A stretch of DNA of 64,000 nt from Solirubrobacter deserti (lineage in GTDB: Bacteria; Actinomycetota; Thermoleophilia; Solirubrobacterales; Solirubrobacteraceae). The stretch is taken from the NCBI RefSeq assembly GCF_003344625.1, contig NZ_QPKJ02000004.1, positions 496,001-560,000 of the forward strand, given 5' to 3'. Every line of letters starts with the position of its first letter. Position 1 is the stretch's first letter. A program made the position numbers and the translations under genes. Shown piece after piece: positions 11,418 to 19,588 of this stretch. The notes below the pieces were generated by a model. It saw only the letters and a program-made list of their open reading frames with translations. It was not told the origin of the DNA and made no database searches.

Positions 11418-12626
11418 TCAGCCGTCGTAGCGAGCCAGGGCCGTGGTCATGCGGTCCTGCAGCGTGCGGGCGCCGGGCGGGTACACGCCGTTCATCAGGA
11501 ACGCGAACGCGACGCGGCTGCCGCCCGTCGTGGTGCAGTAGCCCGCGAGCGCCGACACGTCGCGCAGCGTGCCGGTCTTGGCGTGACAGTTGTCCTGGGC
11601 GGCCGTGCCGCGCAGGCGGCTCGAGACGGTGCCGTTGCGGCCGATGACCGCCAGCGACGCGTCGAACTCCTCCGCGTGCTCGGTCTCGGCGATGCCCGTG
11701 AGCAGGCGGACGACCTCGCGCGGCGTGGTGCGGTTCGCGCGCGAGAGCCCGGAGCCGTCGGCGATCGTCGGCGCGATCTCGAACTGGCGCAGCGTGTCCC
11801 GCATGACGGCGGCGCCGCCGGTGGTCGAGCCCTCGCCGCCGAACTGGGCGCCGAGGCTCTTGATCAGCATCTCGGCGATGTAGTTGTCCGACGGGACGTT
11901 CATCTGACGCGCGATCGTCGCAACGGGCGGCGACGTCCACTCGCTGAAGGGCGTCATGCCGGTCGGCGCGAGGCCGGATCGCGCGGCGCCGGCGATCTTC
12001 ACGCCGCGGCGCTCGAGCGCCTTCTCGAACGCGCTCGCGGCAAACTTGGCCGGGCTGGACTGCCAGTACGGTCGGGCCTGACCGGTGCGGCCGTGGTTGT
12101 AGGACAGCGCGCTGAGCGGACCGACGTAGCTCGTGAGCTGGAAGTTCGACGACGGCGGGCCGCGGAACGCGTCGAACACCGACTCGTCGCCGATCACGCG
12201 GCCCGTGACGCGCTTGAGCCCGCCGTCCGCGAGCCGCTTGGCCAGCGCCGCCGTGGCGGTGGCGTTGAACGTCGGGTCGCCGCCGCCGCGCAGGACGACG
12301 TCGCCGGTGACCGTTCCCGTCTCGTCCGGCAGCGCCGACGCCAGCACCGAGGTCGTCAGCGTGCCCTCGGGCCCGTAGAGCAGCATGGCCGTCGCCGCCG
12401 TGTAGAGCTTCTCCACGGACGCGGGCATGCGCGCGGTGTCGGCCTTGTGGGCGTAGATCTCCTGCCCTGTGCTCATGTCGACGACGTAGGCCCCGCTGGA
12501 CCCGCCGGCCCGGGCCATCTCGCGCGCGAGCGCGGTCTTGGTGGCGGGGAGGCCCGCCGCGTGGGCGGAGGAGGCGAGCAGCGCCGCGAGCGCGACGGTG
12601 AGAACAATCAGGCGTGCCATGCGCAT
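11418..12626 (-). CDS. dacB: D-alanyl-D-alanine carboxypeptidase/endopeptidase (PBP4, S13 family)
   Basis: Exported enzyme that trims peptidoglycan stem peptides or cross-links. The 402-residue product has a signal peptide (about 1-24) and the three penicillin-binding motifs: SVEK (Ser70, Lys73), SDN in VPSDNYIAEM, and KTG in CHAKTGTLRD. The large insertion between SxxK and SxN is typical of S13. A TAGGCT box (complement of 12631-12636) lies four bases before the ATG at 12626 and ten before the second ATG at 12620. The second ATG may be the real start (400 residues). Confidence 0.94.
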   Translation of the reverse strand: MRMARLIVLTVALAALLASSAHAAGLPATKTALAREMARAGGSSGAYVVDMSTGQEIYAHKADTARMPASVEKLYTAATAMLLYGPEGTLTTSVLASALPDETGTVTGDVVLRGGGDPTFNATATAALAKRLADGGLKRVTGRVIGDESVFDAFRGPPSSNFQLTSYVGPLSALSYNHGRTGQARPYWQSSPAKFAASAFEKALERRGVKIAGAARSGLAPTGMTPFSEWTSPPVATIARQMNVPSDNYIAEMLIKSLGAQFGGEGSTTGGAAVMRDTLRQFEIAPTIADGSGLSRANRTTPREVVRLLTGIAETEHAEEFDASLAVIGRNGTVSSRLRGTAAQDNCHAKTGTLRDVSALAGYCTTTGGSRVAFAFLMNGVYPPGARTLQDRMTTALARYDG

Positions 12627-12735
12627 GTCGAGCCTACGAAACCCGCGGGAAGGACGAAAGTTTTCCTGGTGACCGGGAGTCCGAGCCGCACGGCGAGGAC
12701 TTCCAGCGACGCGAGCCGCCAGGCGAGCCTCGCCG

Positions 12736-12748
12736 TAGACTGCACGTG
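12736..12748 (+). promoter_or_regulatory. -10 box of the leaderless patatin gene
   Basis: TAGACT at 12736-12741 lies seven bases before GTG 12749 and four before GTG 12746, which favours 12749 as the start. No Shine-Dalgarno sequence is present. Confidence 0.55.
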
Positions 12749-13984
12749 GTGGGCAAAGTCGTCGAGATGAACGCTCCCGCCCGGCGCAAGCGCCGCTCCT
12801 CGCGGACCGCGCTGGTCCTCGGCGGCGGCGGCTTCACCGGCGGCGTCTACCAGATCGGCGCGTTGCGGGCGCTGGACCTGCTCTCCTCGAACCGCTCGGT
12901 CAACCAGTTCGACATCTACGTCGGCACCAGCGCGGGCGCGCTGATCGCGTCCCTGGTGGCCAACGGCGTCACGCCCGAGCAGATGATGCGCACGGTCAAC
13001 GACCAGGTGCCGTACTCGCTTCCGCCGCTGGACCGCGAGATGTTCCTGCGCCTGAACAAGGCCGAGTTCGCGCGCACGGCGCTCAAGTTCCCGCTGCACG
13101 CGATCAGCGTCGCCCGCAGCGTCGCGTCCTCGATCACGTCGCTGAGCGCGGTCGATCTCATCCTGGCACTGGGCGATGCCCTGCCGTCGGGCATCTACAC
13201 GGGCGAGGGCGTGGAGGAGTACCTGCGCGAGACGCTCAACGTCGAGGGCCGCACGGACGACTTCCGCCTGCTCGAGCGCGAGCTCTACCTCGCCGCGACG
13301 GACCTGGACACGTGCGAGCGGATCGTGCTCGGGGCCGAGGGCTGGGACGACATCCCGATCTCCGCCGCCGTGCGCGCGAGCACCGCCCTGCCGATGGTCT
13401 ACGCGCCCTACCGCGTGCGCGACCGCGAGCTCGTCGACGGCGGCATCGTCTCCACCACGAACCTCGACATCGCGGTCGAGGCCGGCGCGAAGTTCATCGT
13501 CGTCGTCAACCCGCTCGTCCCGTTCATCAACGACTTCTCGAAGTCGATCCCGACCCTGTTCGGCACCCGCGTGCGCCGGGTCAGCGACATGGGCTTCCCG
13601 AAGATCGGCTACCAGACGTTCAAGCTGCTCGCTTACCAGCGCCTGCACGAGATGGCCTCGCACTGGAAGGCTCGCTATCCGGGCGTCGACATCGTCCTGA
13701 TCGAGCCCGACCCCGACGATGAGCTGATGTTCCAGACGAACATCCTCAACTTCGCCTCGCGCGTGGACGTCGCCCGCCACGGCTTCGAGTCGGTCACGCT
13801 CAAGCTGGCCAAGGACTACGAGGACATCCGCGAGGTCTGCCGTCGGCACGGCATCGACATCTCGGCCACGCGCGTGCGCAAGGTGGTCCGCCACTTCTCC
13901 GCCGAGCGCGAGAAGACCCGCGCCTGGCGGAGAATCCTGGAGCAGACGACCGGCGCCCTGTTGCGCCAGTCAGCCAACGACTAA
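12749..13984 (+). CDS. patatin-like phospholipase
   Basis: The product is a lipid acyl hydrolase of the patatin family with a Ser-Asp dyad. Visible are the oxyanion-hole glycines GGGGFTGG (residues 25-32), the nucleophile elbow GTSAGAL (Ser61) and the catalytic aspartate in VDGGIVSTTN (about residue 230). No signal peptide or membrane segment is seen, so it is probably cytoplasmic, acting on membrane or storage lipid. The 411-residue length fits larger bacterial members. An ATG at 12767 is the alternative start. The 3' end overlaps the convergent phosphatase gene by 15 bp. Confidence 0.93.
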   Translation: MGKVVEMNAPARRKRRSSRTALVLGGGGFTGGVYQIGALRALDLLSSNRSVNQFDIYVGTSAGALIASLVANGVTPEQMMRTVNDQVPYSLPPLDREMFLRLNKAEFARTALKFPLHAISVARSVASSITSLSAVDLILALGDALPSGIYTGEGVEEYLRETLNVEGRTDDFRLLERELYLAATDLDTCERIVLGAEGWDDIPISAAVRASTALPMVYAPYRVRDRELVDGGIVSTTNLDIAVEAGAKFIVVVNPLVPFINDFSKSIPTLFGTRVRRVSDMGFPKIGYQTFKLLAYQRLHEMASHWKARYPGVDIVLIEPDPDDELMFQTNILNFASRVDVARHGFESVTLKLAKDYEDIREVCRRHGIDISATRVRKVVRHFSAEREKTRAWRRILEQTTGALLRQSAND

Positions 13985-15268
13985 GGCGTCGCGGGCGGAG
14001 ACGGGCGAGGGCTCGGAGGTCAGCTCGCGGTCCAGCCAGTCGCTGACCAGCGTGACGTTGCCCGCGACCATCGCGACCGAGGCGGGGCGCGGCGAGGTGG
14101 TGCTCGTGCCCGCCGGCATCCGGCACCAGTTCCACCACTCGCCGTCGGTGGCGGTGTTCGCGGGGTCGGCCGCGGCCGCGTGGTGGGCCAGGATGCGTTC
14201 CCACTCGCCCGCCTGGAGCTCGACGACCAGCGGACCGTAGTCGTCCGCCGGAAACAGGCGGACGCGGTCGAGCTCGGTGACCGGGCCGGCGGGAAGCTCG
14301 GCGATCACGCCGTCGAGCGGCACCTGGGCGCCGTGGTGCGCCAGCGGGACGAATGCGGCATCCGCGCCGCTGGTCACGCGGAACGCATGCGCGATCCGGT
14401 CGGGCAGGTAGCGCTCCGCGCCCGTCCGCGAGATCCACCGCTCGGCGGATTCGCCGACGACGTTCGCGGCGGCGGCGTCGAAGGCCGCAACGGCCGGTGT
14501 GACCCGCGCGGGCCGGACGGCCGGAGTCGGCACGACGCCGCGGACGACGACCTCCGGACCGAGGTCGGCCACGAGCACGGAGGCGGCGTAGACGTGGGCC
14601 TCGCCGGCGGGCGTGCCCGCGAGGGTTCCGGTCCAGGCGCCGAAGTTGTGGCCGCCGATGATCAGGTCCACGGCGGCGGCCCAGGGACGGACAAGTGCTT
14701 CCAGCCGGTCGGCGCGGGTGGCGATCGAGTCGGCGCTCGGCCACCACGTGACGCCGTCGTGGAGCAGCGCCACGACCCAGCGCGCGCCGTAGGCCCGCAG
14801 CGCGCGGGCGAGCTCGTCGACGCGCCAGTCCGCGCGCGCGGGCGGCGCGTGCGTGAACGCGTCGCCCGACGGGTGCGCGAGCCCGATCACGCCGACGCCG
14901 CCCGCGGGCGTGTCGATCAGGGCCGTGGCCGGCAGGCCGACGTCCACGTTCGCGCACAGCATCGGGTAGCGCAGTCGGGCGGCGCCCGCGCGCAGCGCGT
15001 CGAGCCCGTCGTCGAAGTCGTGGTTGCCGACTGCGCAGCACGCGATCGGCAGGCCGGCCAGCTCGTCCCAGGGCCGCTCGTCGAGCAGCACCATCGCCGG
15101 GCCGACCGTCAGGTCGCCCACGTCGAGCCACAGCGCCGGCCCGCGCTCGAGCTCGCGTTCGAGCAGCCGGGCGACGCCGCTCACGGTTCCCGTCTGTCCG
15201 TAGGTCGCGCGCATCGGCACGACGGCGGTGCCGAGGTCGGTCGTGGCGAGGATGCGCAGTGTGGTCAT
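13970..15268 (-). CDS. metallophosphoesterase, 5'-nucleotidase-like, cytoplasmic
   Basis: The 432-residue product has the calcineurin-type metallophosphoesterase fold: RILATTDLG at the N-terminus, LDVGDLTVG, the metal motif CAVGNHDFDDG and IIGGHNFGAW. A shortened C-terminal domain is like that of 5'-nucleotidases. Unlike the gene at 7027 there is no signal peptide. The first motif (usually DxHG/DxNG) reads TTDLG here, so one metal ligand may differ. Its ATG overlaps the stop of the upstream endonuclease/exonuclease/phosphatase gene (ATGA), so the two are co-translated. The substrate is unknown. Confidence 0.85.
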   Translation of the reverse strand: MTTLRILATTDLGTAVVPMRATYGQTGTVSGVARLLERELERGPALWLDVGDLTVGPAMVLLDERPWDELAGLPIACCAVGNHDFDDGLDALRAGAARLRYPMLCANVDVGLPATALIDTPAGGVGVIGLAHPSGDAFTHAPPARADWRVDELARALRAYGARWVVALLHDGVTWWPSADSIATRADRLEALVRPWAAAVDLIIGGHNFGAWTGTLAGTPAGEAHVYAASVLVADLGPEVVVRGVVPTPAVRPARVTPAVAAFDAAAANVVGESAERWISRTGAERYLPDRIAHAFRVTSGADAAFVPLAHHGAQVPLDGVIAELPAGPVTELDRVRLFPADDYGPLVVELQAGEWERILAHHAAAADPANTATDGEWWNWCRMPAGTSTTSPRPASVAMVAGNVTLVSDWLDRELTSEPSPVSARDALVVG

Positions 15269-16065
15269 CGCGTCACCAGGTCGGCCATGACGCCGTAGTG
15301 GTCACTTGCCCACACGCCGTCGCGCGGCGCATCGAACAGGCGCTGCGCGGCGGCGACGTCGAGCGTCGGACCGCGGTTGTCGCAGCGGACGAAGACGTAG
15401 TCGATCCGGCGCGGGATGTCCCACGCCGTCTCGCCCGAGCGGACGAGCGGGTTCTCGGGCGTGAACGTGTGCCCAGGCTCGCCGGGATGCGCGCTCGCCC
15501 AGGCGTCGCGGTAGCAGACGCTCTCGCCCTCCAGCGACTGGCGGCCCGTGAGGAAGCGGATGCTGGCCGCGTCCGGCGTGGCGTCGAAGTCACCGGCGAT
15601 GATCACGTGAGCACCCTCCTCGTGCGCGTGGCGCTCGGCGAAGCGGGCCGCCGCGAGGGCCTGCAGCTCGCGCTCGCGCTCGTATCCCATCTCCCACTTG
15701 GGGTTCGCGGCCACAAGCAGCAAGGGCCCGAACGGGGCGCGGATCTCGGCGGCGAGCGTGGCGTCGTCCAGGTGCGCCGTCCGCTCGGTCACGCGCAGGT
15801 CGATCTCGGTCACGCGCTGGATCGGCCACCGGCTGGCGAGCGCGATCCCGACCCCCTCGCGGTCGCGCCTGGACTCGTAGACGATCTCGTAGCCGGCGCC
15901 GAGCAGATCCTCGGCCAGGTCGTAGTCGTCGGTCTTGGCGGCTTCGACGAAGACCACGAGGTCGGGGTCGGCCGCGCGCAGGCCGTCGCGGAGCGCGGTC
16001 CGGCGCGCCTCCCAGTCGCCGTGGCGGGCCCAGACGTTCTGGGCGATCACACGGATAGTATGCAT
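15265..16065 (-). CDS. endonuclease/exonuclease/phosphatase family protein
   Basis: The 266-residue product belongs to the EEP superfamily, metal-dependent phosphodiesterases or nucleases. It shows the N-terminal strand IRVIAQNVW, DPDLVVFVEA (metal Glu), AGDFDATPDA (Asp/Asn-type ligand) and the C-terminal SDHYGVMADL (catalytic His). There is no signal peptide. The ATG at 16065 is only five bases from the divergent MarR start. It forms an operon with the metallophosphoesterase (ATGA overlap), suggesting a two-step phosphate-ester breakdown. That role is inferred. Confidence 0.88.
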   Translation of the reverse strand: MHTIRVIAQNVWARHGDWEARRTALRDGLRAADPDLVVFVEAAKTDDYDLAEDLLGAGYEIVYESRRDREGVGIALASRWPIQRVTEIDLRVTERTAHLDDATLAAEIRAPFGPLLLVAANPKWEMGYERERELQALAAARFAERHAHEEGAHVIIAGDFDATPDAASIRFLTGRQSLEGESVCYRDAWASAHPGEPGHTFTPENPLVRSGETAWDIPRRIDYVFVRCDNRGPTLDVAAAQRLFDAPRDGVWASDHYGVMADLVTR

Positions 16066-16076
16066 GAGTAATGCAT
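16056..16076 (+). promoter_or_regulatory. MarR promoter with repeated ATGCAT operator-like element
   Basis: TAGTAT (16056-16061) is a good -10 box nine bases before the MarR ATG at 16071. Two copies of the self-complementary hexamer ATGCAT (16060-16065 and 16071-16076), five bases apart, cover the starts of both divergent genes. A MarR dimer bound here would block both. Confidence 0.5.
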
Positions 16077-16595
16077 GCTCAGGAGGACCGGACGGCAAAC
16101 CTGCTCGGAGCGCTCGCGCTCGAGGTCGCCCATGCGCAGCAGGAGGCGGTGAACGCCGTCGTCGGCCAGTCGGGCGCGGCCGCCGCGGCGATCGTGGTGA
16201 TCGCCGCCCGGCCCGGGTTGACGTTGGAGTACCTGCGCGGGCCGCTCGGCCTCAGCCAGCCCGGAGCGACCCGGCTCGTTGAGCGCCTCGTGGCGGCCGG
16301 CTGGGTCGAGCGCTCCGGCCCGGGCGGTCGGCGTGGGCTCGAGCTGCGCCTCGCACCCGCGGGCGAGGCGATCTTCGACGAGCTCCTGCTTGCGCGCCGC
16401 GCCGCGGTCAACTCGGTGCTCGCACCGCTCGACGCCGAGCAGCAGGACCAGCTCAGCGCGCTGCTGGAGACGCTGCTCGCCGCTCGGGTCGGCGGCCGTG
16501 CCGACCTCGAGCGGGTGTGCCGGCTGTGCGAGCGCCGGGTCTGCGGCCGCTGCCCGGTGGGGGGCGCGATGGACCGCCTGCTTCAGTCCGAGTAG
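16071..16595 (+). CDS. MarR-family regulator with C-terminal four-cysteine motif
   Basis: The 174-residue product has a MarR winged-helix core: a recognition helix in GLSQPGATRLVERLVAAGWV and a wing around GPGGRRGLELRL. The C-terminal CRLCERRVCGRCP spaces four cysteines as C-x2-C-x4-C-x2-C, suggesting a zinc or redox-sensitive site. I recall similar tails in other MarR proteins, so it is unusual but not unique. It is divergent from the EEP operon with five bases between start codons, so it probably controls that operon and itself. It overlaps the convergent acyl-CoA ligase gene by 13 bp. Confidence 0.9.
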   Translation: MHAQEDRTANLLGALALEVAHAQQEAVNAVVGQSGAAAAAIVVIAARPGLTLEYLRGPLGLSQPGATRLVERLVAAGWVERSGPGGRRGLELRLAPAGEAIFDELLLARRAAVNSVLAPLDAEQQDQLSALLETLLAARVGGRADLERVCRLCERRVCGRCPVGGAMDRLLQSE

Positions 16596-18376
16596 AGCGC
16601 GTCGAACTCGCTCGCGTACTTGTCGTTGATGACGTTGCGCTTGACCTTCAGGGTCGGCGTCAGCTCGCCGGTCTCCTGGGACAGGTCGTGGTCGAGCAGG
16701 AAGAAGCGCTTGATCTGCTCGACCTGGGCGTACTTCGCGTTCACGCGGTCCACCTCGCCCTGGATGAGCTCGAACACCTTGGGTTCGCGCGAGAGCGCCG
16801 CGAGGTCCTCGGGCAGCTCGTGCTCGCGGGCGAAGTGCACGATCTCCTCGGGGTCGAGCGTGATCAGCGCGACCGGGTACGGACGGCGGTCGGCGTGCAT
16901 GACCGCCTGCGAGATCCAGCGCGAGCGCTTGAGGTCGTTCTCGAGGTTCGCGGGCGTGAGGTTCTTGCCGCCCGCGGTGATCATGATGTCCTTCTTGCGG
17001 CCGGTGATCGTGAGGTAGCCCTCGTCGTCGAGCGCGCCGAGGTCGCCGGTGTGCAGCCAGCCTTCGGCGTCGACCTCGCCGAACGCGGTCGTGTCGCCCT
17101 CGCCGTAGTAGCCGCGGAAGATGTGCGGGCCGCGGACCAGCACCTCGCCGTCCTCGGCGATCTTGAGCTCGGAGCCCGGGATCGCGCGGCCGACGGTGCC
17201 GAGCTTGAAGTCCGCGACCGTGGACGTGGTCGTGACCGTGGAGGTCTCGGTCATGCCGTAGCCCTCCAGCACGGGCGCGCCGCAGGCGTAGAAGAACTCG
17301 AGGATCTCCTTGCCGATCGGGGCGGCGCCGGACGTGGCCTGCTTGAGGCGCCCGCCGAAGATGTTGCGGACGTTGGCGTAGAGCTCGGCGTCGGCCTGGT
17401 CGAACGCGGCCTGCAGCTGCTCGGGCACCGGCTGCCCGGCGGCCATCATCGCGCGCACCTGCAAGCCGAGTTGCGTCGCGGCCGCGATCTTGGCCGGGTC
17501 GTTGTTGCTCGTGACGAGCGTGTAGATCTTCTCGAAGATGCGCGGGACGCTGGGCAGGTAGACGGGCTTGGTCGCCATCAGGTCCGGCACGATCTGCTCA
17601 CGGCTGCCGCTCCAAAAGATGATCGGCGCGCCGAGGTCGACGCCCAGCAGCTGGATCAGCAGCGCGTAGGAGTGCGCGAGCGGCAGGTACAGGTAGACGG
17701 GCTCGCCCGGCTCGATGACGTCGATCTCCTCGCACATGCGGGTGACCGAGCGATAGTTGCCGTGGGTGAGCACGCAACCCTTCGGCGGTCCGGTGGTGCC
17801 CGACGTGTACATGATCGTGTACGGGTCCTCGGGCTTGACGGCGGCGATGCGCTCGGCCACCTCGGCGGCGTCGCGCGCGCGGCCGCGCTCGCGGACCTCG
17901 TCAAGGGAGATCGCGCCCTCGGCCGGCTCGATCGAGACGATCGCCTCCAGGCCGGGCAGCTGGTCGCGCACGGCGATGAGCTTGGCGACCTGCGACGCGT
18001 CCTCAGCGATCGCGAAGCGCGACTCCGAGTTGCCCGCCACCCACGCGCACTCCTCGGGCGAGTTGGTCGGATAGATCGGGACGACGACGCCGCCGGCGGA
18101 CGTGATGCCGAAGTCGGCGAACGTCCACTCGATACGGGTGGTGCACAGCAGCGCGACGCGCTCCCCGGGATGCAGGCCGAGGTCGATGAGCCCACGGGCG
18201 ATCTCCGAGACGATCTCGGACAGCTCCGTGTAGCTGAGGTCGGTCCACTCGCCGTCGCGCTTGAAGCGGGCCGCCGGCTGCTCTTGGTAGCGCTCGGCGG
18301 CCAGGCTCACGATGTCGGCGATCGTCCGCGAGCCGGTGCCAGACTCGGCTCGCGGGGACGGCGTGGTGTGCTGCAT
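16583..18376 (-). CDS. long-chain fatty acid-CoA ligase (AMP-dependent synthetase)
   Basis: The 597-residue enzyme activates fatty acids to acyl-CoA via acyl-AMP. It has the P-loop IMYTSGTTGPPKG, the A5 motif YGMTETSTV, the HTGDLG motif and the hinge region GRKKDIMITAGGKN, all of the FAA1/FadD15 type. A clear Shine-Dalgarno sequence (GAGGAGG) precedes the ATG, in contrast with many neighbours. The next C-terminal lysine (TPTLKVKRNVI) fits the adenylation lysine. It is convergent with MarR. Confidence 0.94.
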   Translation of the reverse strand: MQHTTPSPRAESGTGSRTIADIVSLAAERYQEQPAARFKRDGEWTDLSYTELSEIVSEIARGLIDLGLHPGERVALLCTTRIEWTFADFGITSAGGVVVPIYPTNSPEECAWVAGNSESRFAIAEDASQVAKLIAVRDQLPGLEAIVSIEPAEGAISLDEVRERGRARDAAEVAERIAAVKPEDPYTIMYTSGTTGPPKGCVLTHGNYRSVTRMCEEIDVIEPGEPVYLYLPLAHSYALLIQLLGVDLGAPIIFWSGSREQIVPDLMATKPVYLPSVPRIFEKIYTLVTSNNDPAKIAAATQLGLQVRAMMAAGQPVPEQLQAAFDQADAELYANVRNIFGGRLKQATSGAAPIGKEILEFFYACGAPVLEGYGMTETSTVTTTSTVADFKLGTVGRAIPGSELKIAEDGEVLVRGPHIFRGYYGEGDTTAFGEVDAEGWLHTGDLGALDDEGYLTITGRKKDIMITAGGKNLTPANLENDLKRSRWISQAVMHADRRPYPVALITLDPEEIVHFAREHELPEDLAALSREPKVFELIQGEVDRVNAKYAQVEQIKRFFLLDHDLSQETGELTPTLKVKRNVINDKYASEFDALYSD

Positions 18377-18440
18377 CTCGCTCCTCCTCGACGACGCGGA
18401 GGGAGCGATCCTACGCTGCGGGCGCGCTAGGCGCCGCAGC

Positions 18441-18614
18441 TCACGCTGTCGCTACCTGCCTGGATCCCGATTCTTCCAACGTGGCCATGAACAAGGTCTT
18501 GTCGATCCTTCCCTGGAAGATCGGCACGCCCAGTTCCATGCACTTCTCGATCACGTCGCGCCGTTCCATTCCGGCTTCGCGAGCGAGCTCCGTGGGCGTG
18601 AGATGGATTGCCAT
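18441..18614 (-). CDS. small helix-turn-helix-like protein, 57 residues
   Basis: The product begins MAIHLTPTELAREAGMERRD and continues with VIEKCMELGVPIFQGRIDK. It looks like a single small HTH or IF2-N-like helical domain. Translation is well supported: AGGAGG lies ten bases before the ATG at 18614 (complement of 18625-18630). A longer frame upstream lacks homology and is not used. Function is unknown; DNA or RNA binding is a guess from the helix pattern. It sits between the acyl-CoA ligase and Nif3 genes, all on the minus strand. Confidence 0.7.
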   Translation of the reverse strand: MAIHLTPTELAREAGMERRDVIEKCMELGVPIFQGRIDKTLFMATLEESGSRQVATA

Positions 18615-18716
18615 CAGTACGAGTCCTCCTGGTGAGGTTTGCCACGTGGAAGGGACGGTAGCGCCTTCACCGGATGTCCACAACCTGCACCTGCTCAACG
18701 TCAGCTAAACCTGCGG

Positions 18717-19475
18717 TCAGACCGGATTGGAAAGCTCCACGAACACGTGATCGACGCCAAACCGGTCCGCCAGCAGCTCCCCGAGGGCGCGCACGCCGAA
18801 CGTCTCGGTGGCGTAGTGACCCGCCGCTACGAACGTCATTGCGAGCTCTTCGGCGTCGGCGGTGATGTGCTCGCGCGGCTCCCCGGTGAGGAACGCGTCG
18901 AGGCCGAGCGCGGCCGCTTCGTGCAGGGTGTCAGCGGCCGAACCGGACACGATCCCAATACTCCGGATCCCTGTAGCGCTTTTTCCGAGAAGCAGCGGCT
19001 CGCGTCCGGTGGCGGCGTGCACACGCGCGCCCAGCTCGTCCCGGGTGAGCGGCTCAGGGAACCGTCCACGGCACCCGATCGCCCGTCCCTTGTAGTCGCC
19101 GAACGGCGCCCGCTCCACGCACCCGAGCGCCCGCGCGAGCAACGCGTTGTTGCCCACCTCGGGGTGGGCGTCGAGCGGCAGGTGGTAGGCGACGAGGTTG
19201 ATGTCGTGCACCAGCAGCGGACGCAGGCGCTCGGCGACCAGCGGCGTCAGGCCGGTGGGGTGGAACTTCCAGAACAGGCCGTGGTGGACGAGCACCAGCT
19301 GGGCTCCGAGCTCGACCGCGCGCTCGTGCAGCTCGCGCCGCGCGCTCACGCCGGTCACCACGCGCGTGACCTCTTCTGCGCCCGGCACCTGCAGCCCGTT
19401 CGGCCCGAGGTCGTCGAACTCGGAAGGCTTGAGCAACTCGTCGAGAGTCGAAAGGATGTCCGTAATCTGCGCCAT
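18717..19475 (-). CDS. Nif3-like dinuclear metal-centre protein
   Basis: The 252-residue product matches the NIF3/YbgI family, which forms hexameric rings with a two-metal site; some members act as GTP cyclohydrolase I-like enzymes. It has the N-terminal PSEFDDLGPNGLQVPG, LVLVHHGLFW (metal histidines), YHLPLDAHPEVGNN, LTGEPREH and a C-terminal GHYATETFGVRAL. The ATG at 19475 starts the conserved helix. It lacks the inserted PII-like domain of long members. The physiological role is unsettled in the family. Confidence 0.9.
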   Translation of the reverse strand: MAQITDILSTLDELLKPSEFDDLGPNGLQVPGAEEVTRVVTGVSARRELHERAVELGAQLVLVHHGLFWKFHPTGLTPLVAERLRPLLVHDINLVAYHLPLDAHPEVGNNALLARALGCVERAPFGDYKGRAIGCRGRFPEPLTRDELGARVHAATGREPLLLGKSATGIRSIGIVSGSAADTLHEAAALGLDAFLTGEPREHITADAEELAMTFVAAGHYATETFGVRALGELLADRFGVDHVFVELSNPV

Positions 19476-19588
19476 TTGGTTTGCGGGTCTGGACTTCGGG
19501 CGATCTGCATTCGTGTCGTCCGGCACCCCGGTGACAGGGGCCAGGGTGCGTCTTTTGAGTAGATCAGAGTCCGCGCAGGAGGACCTCG

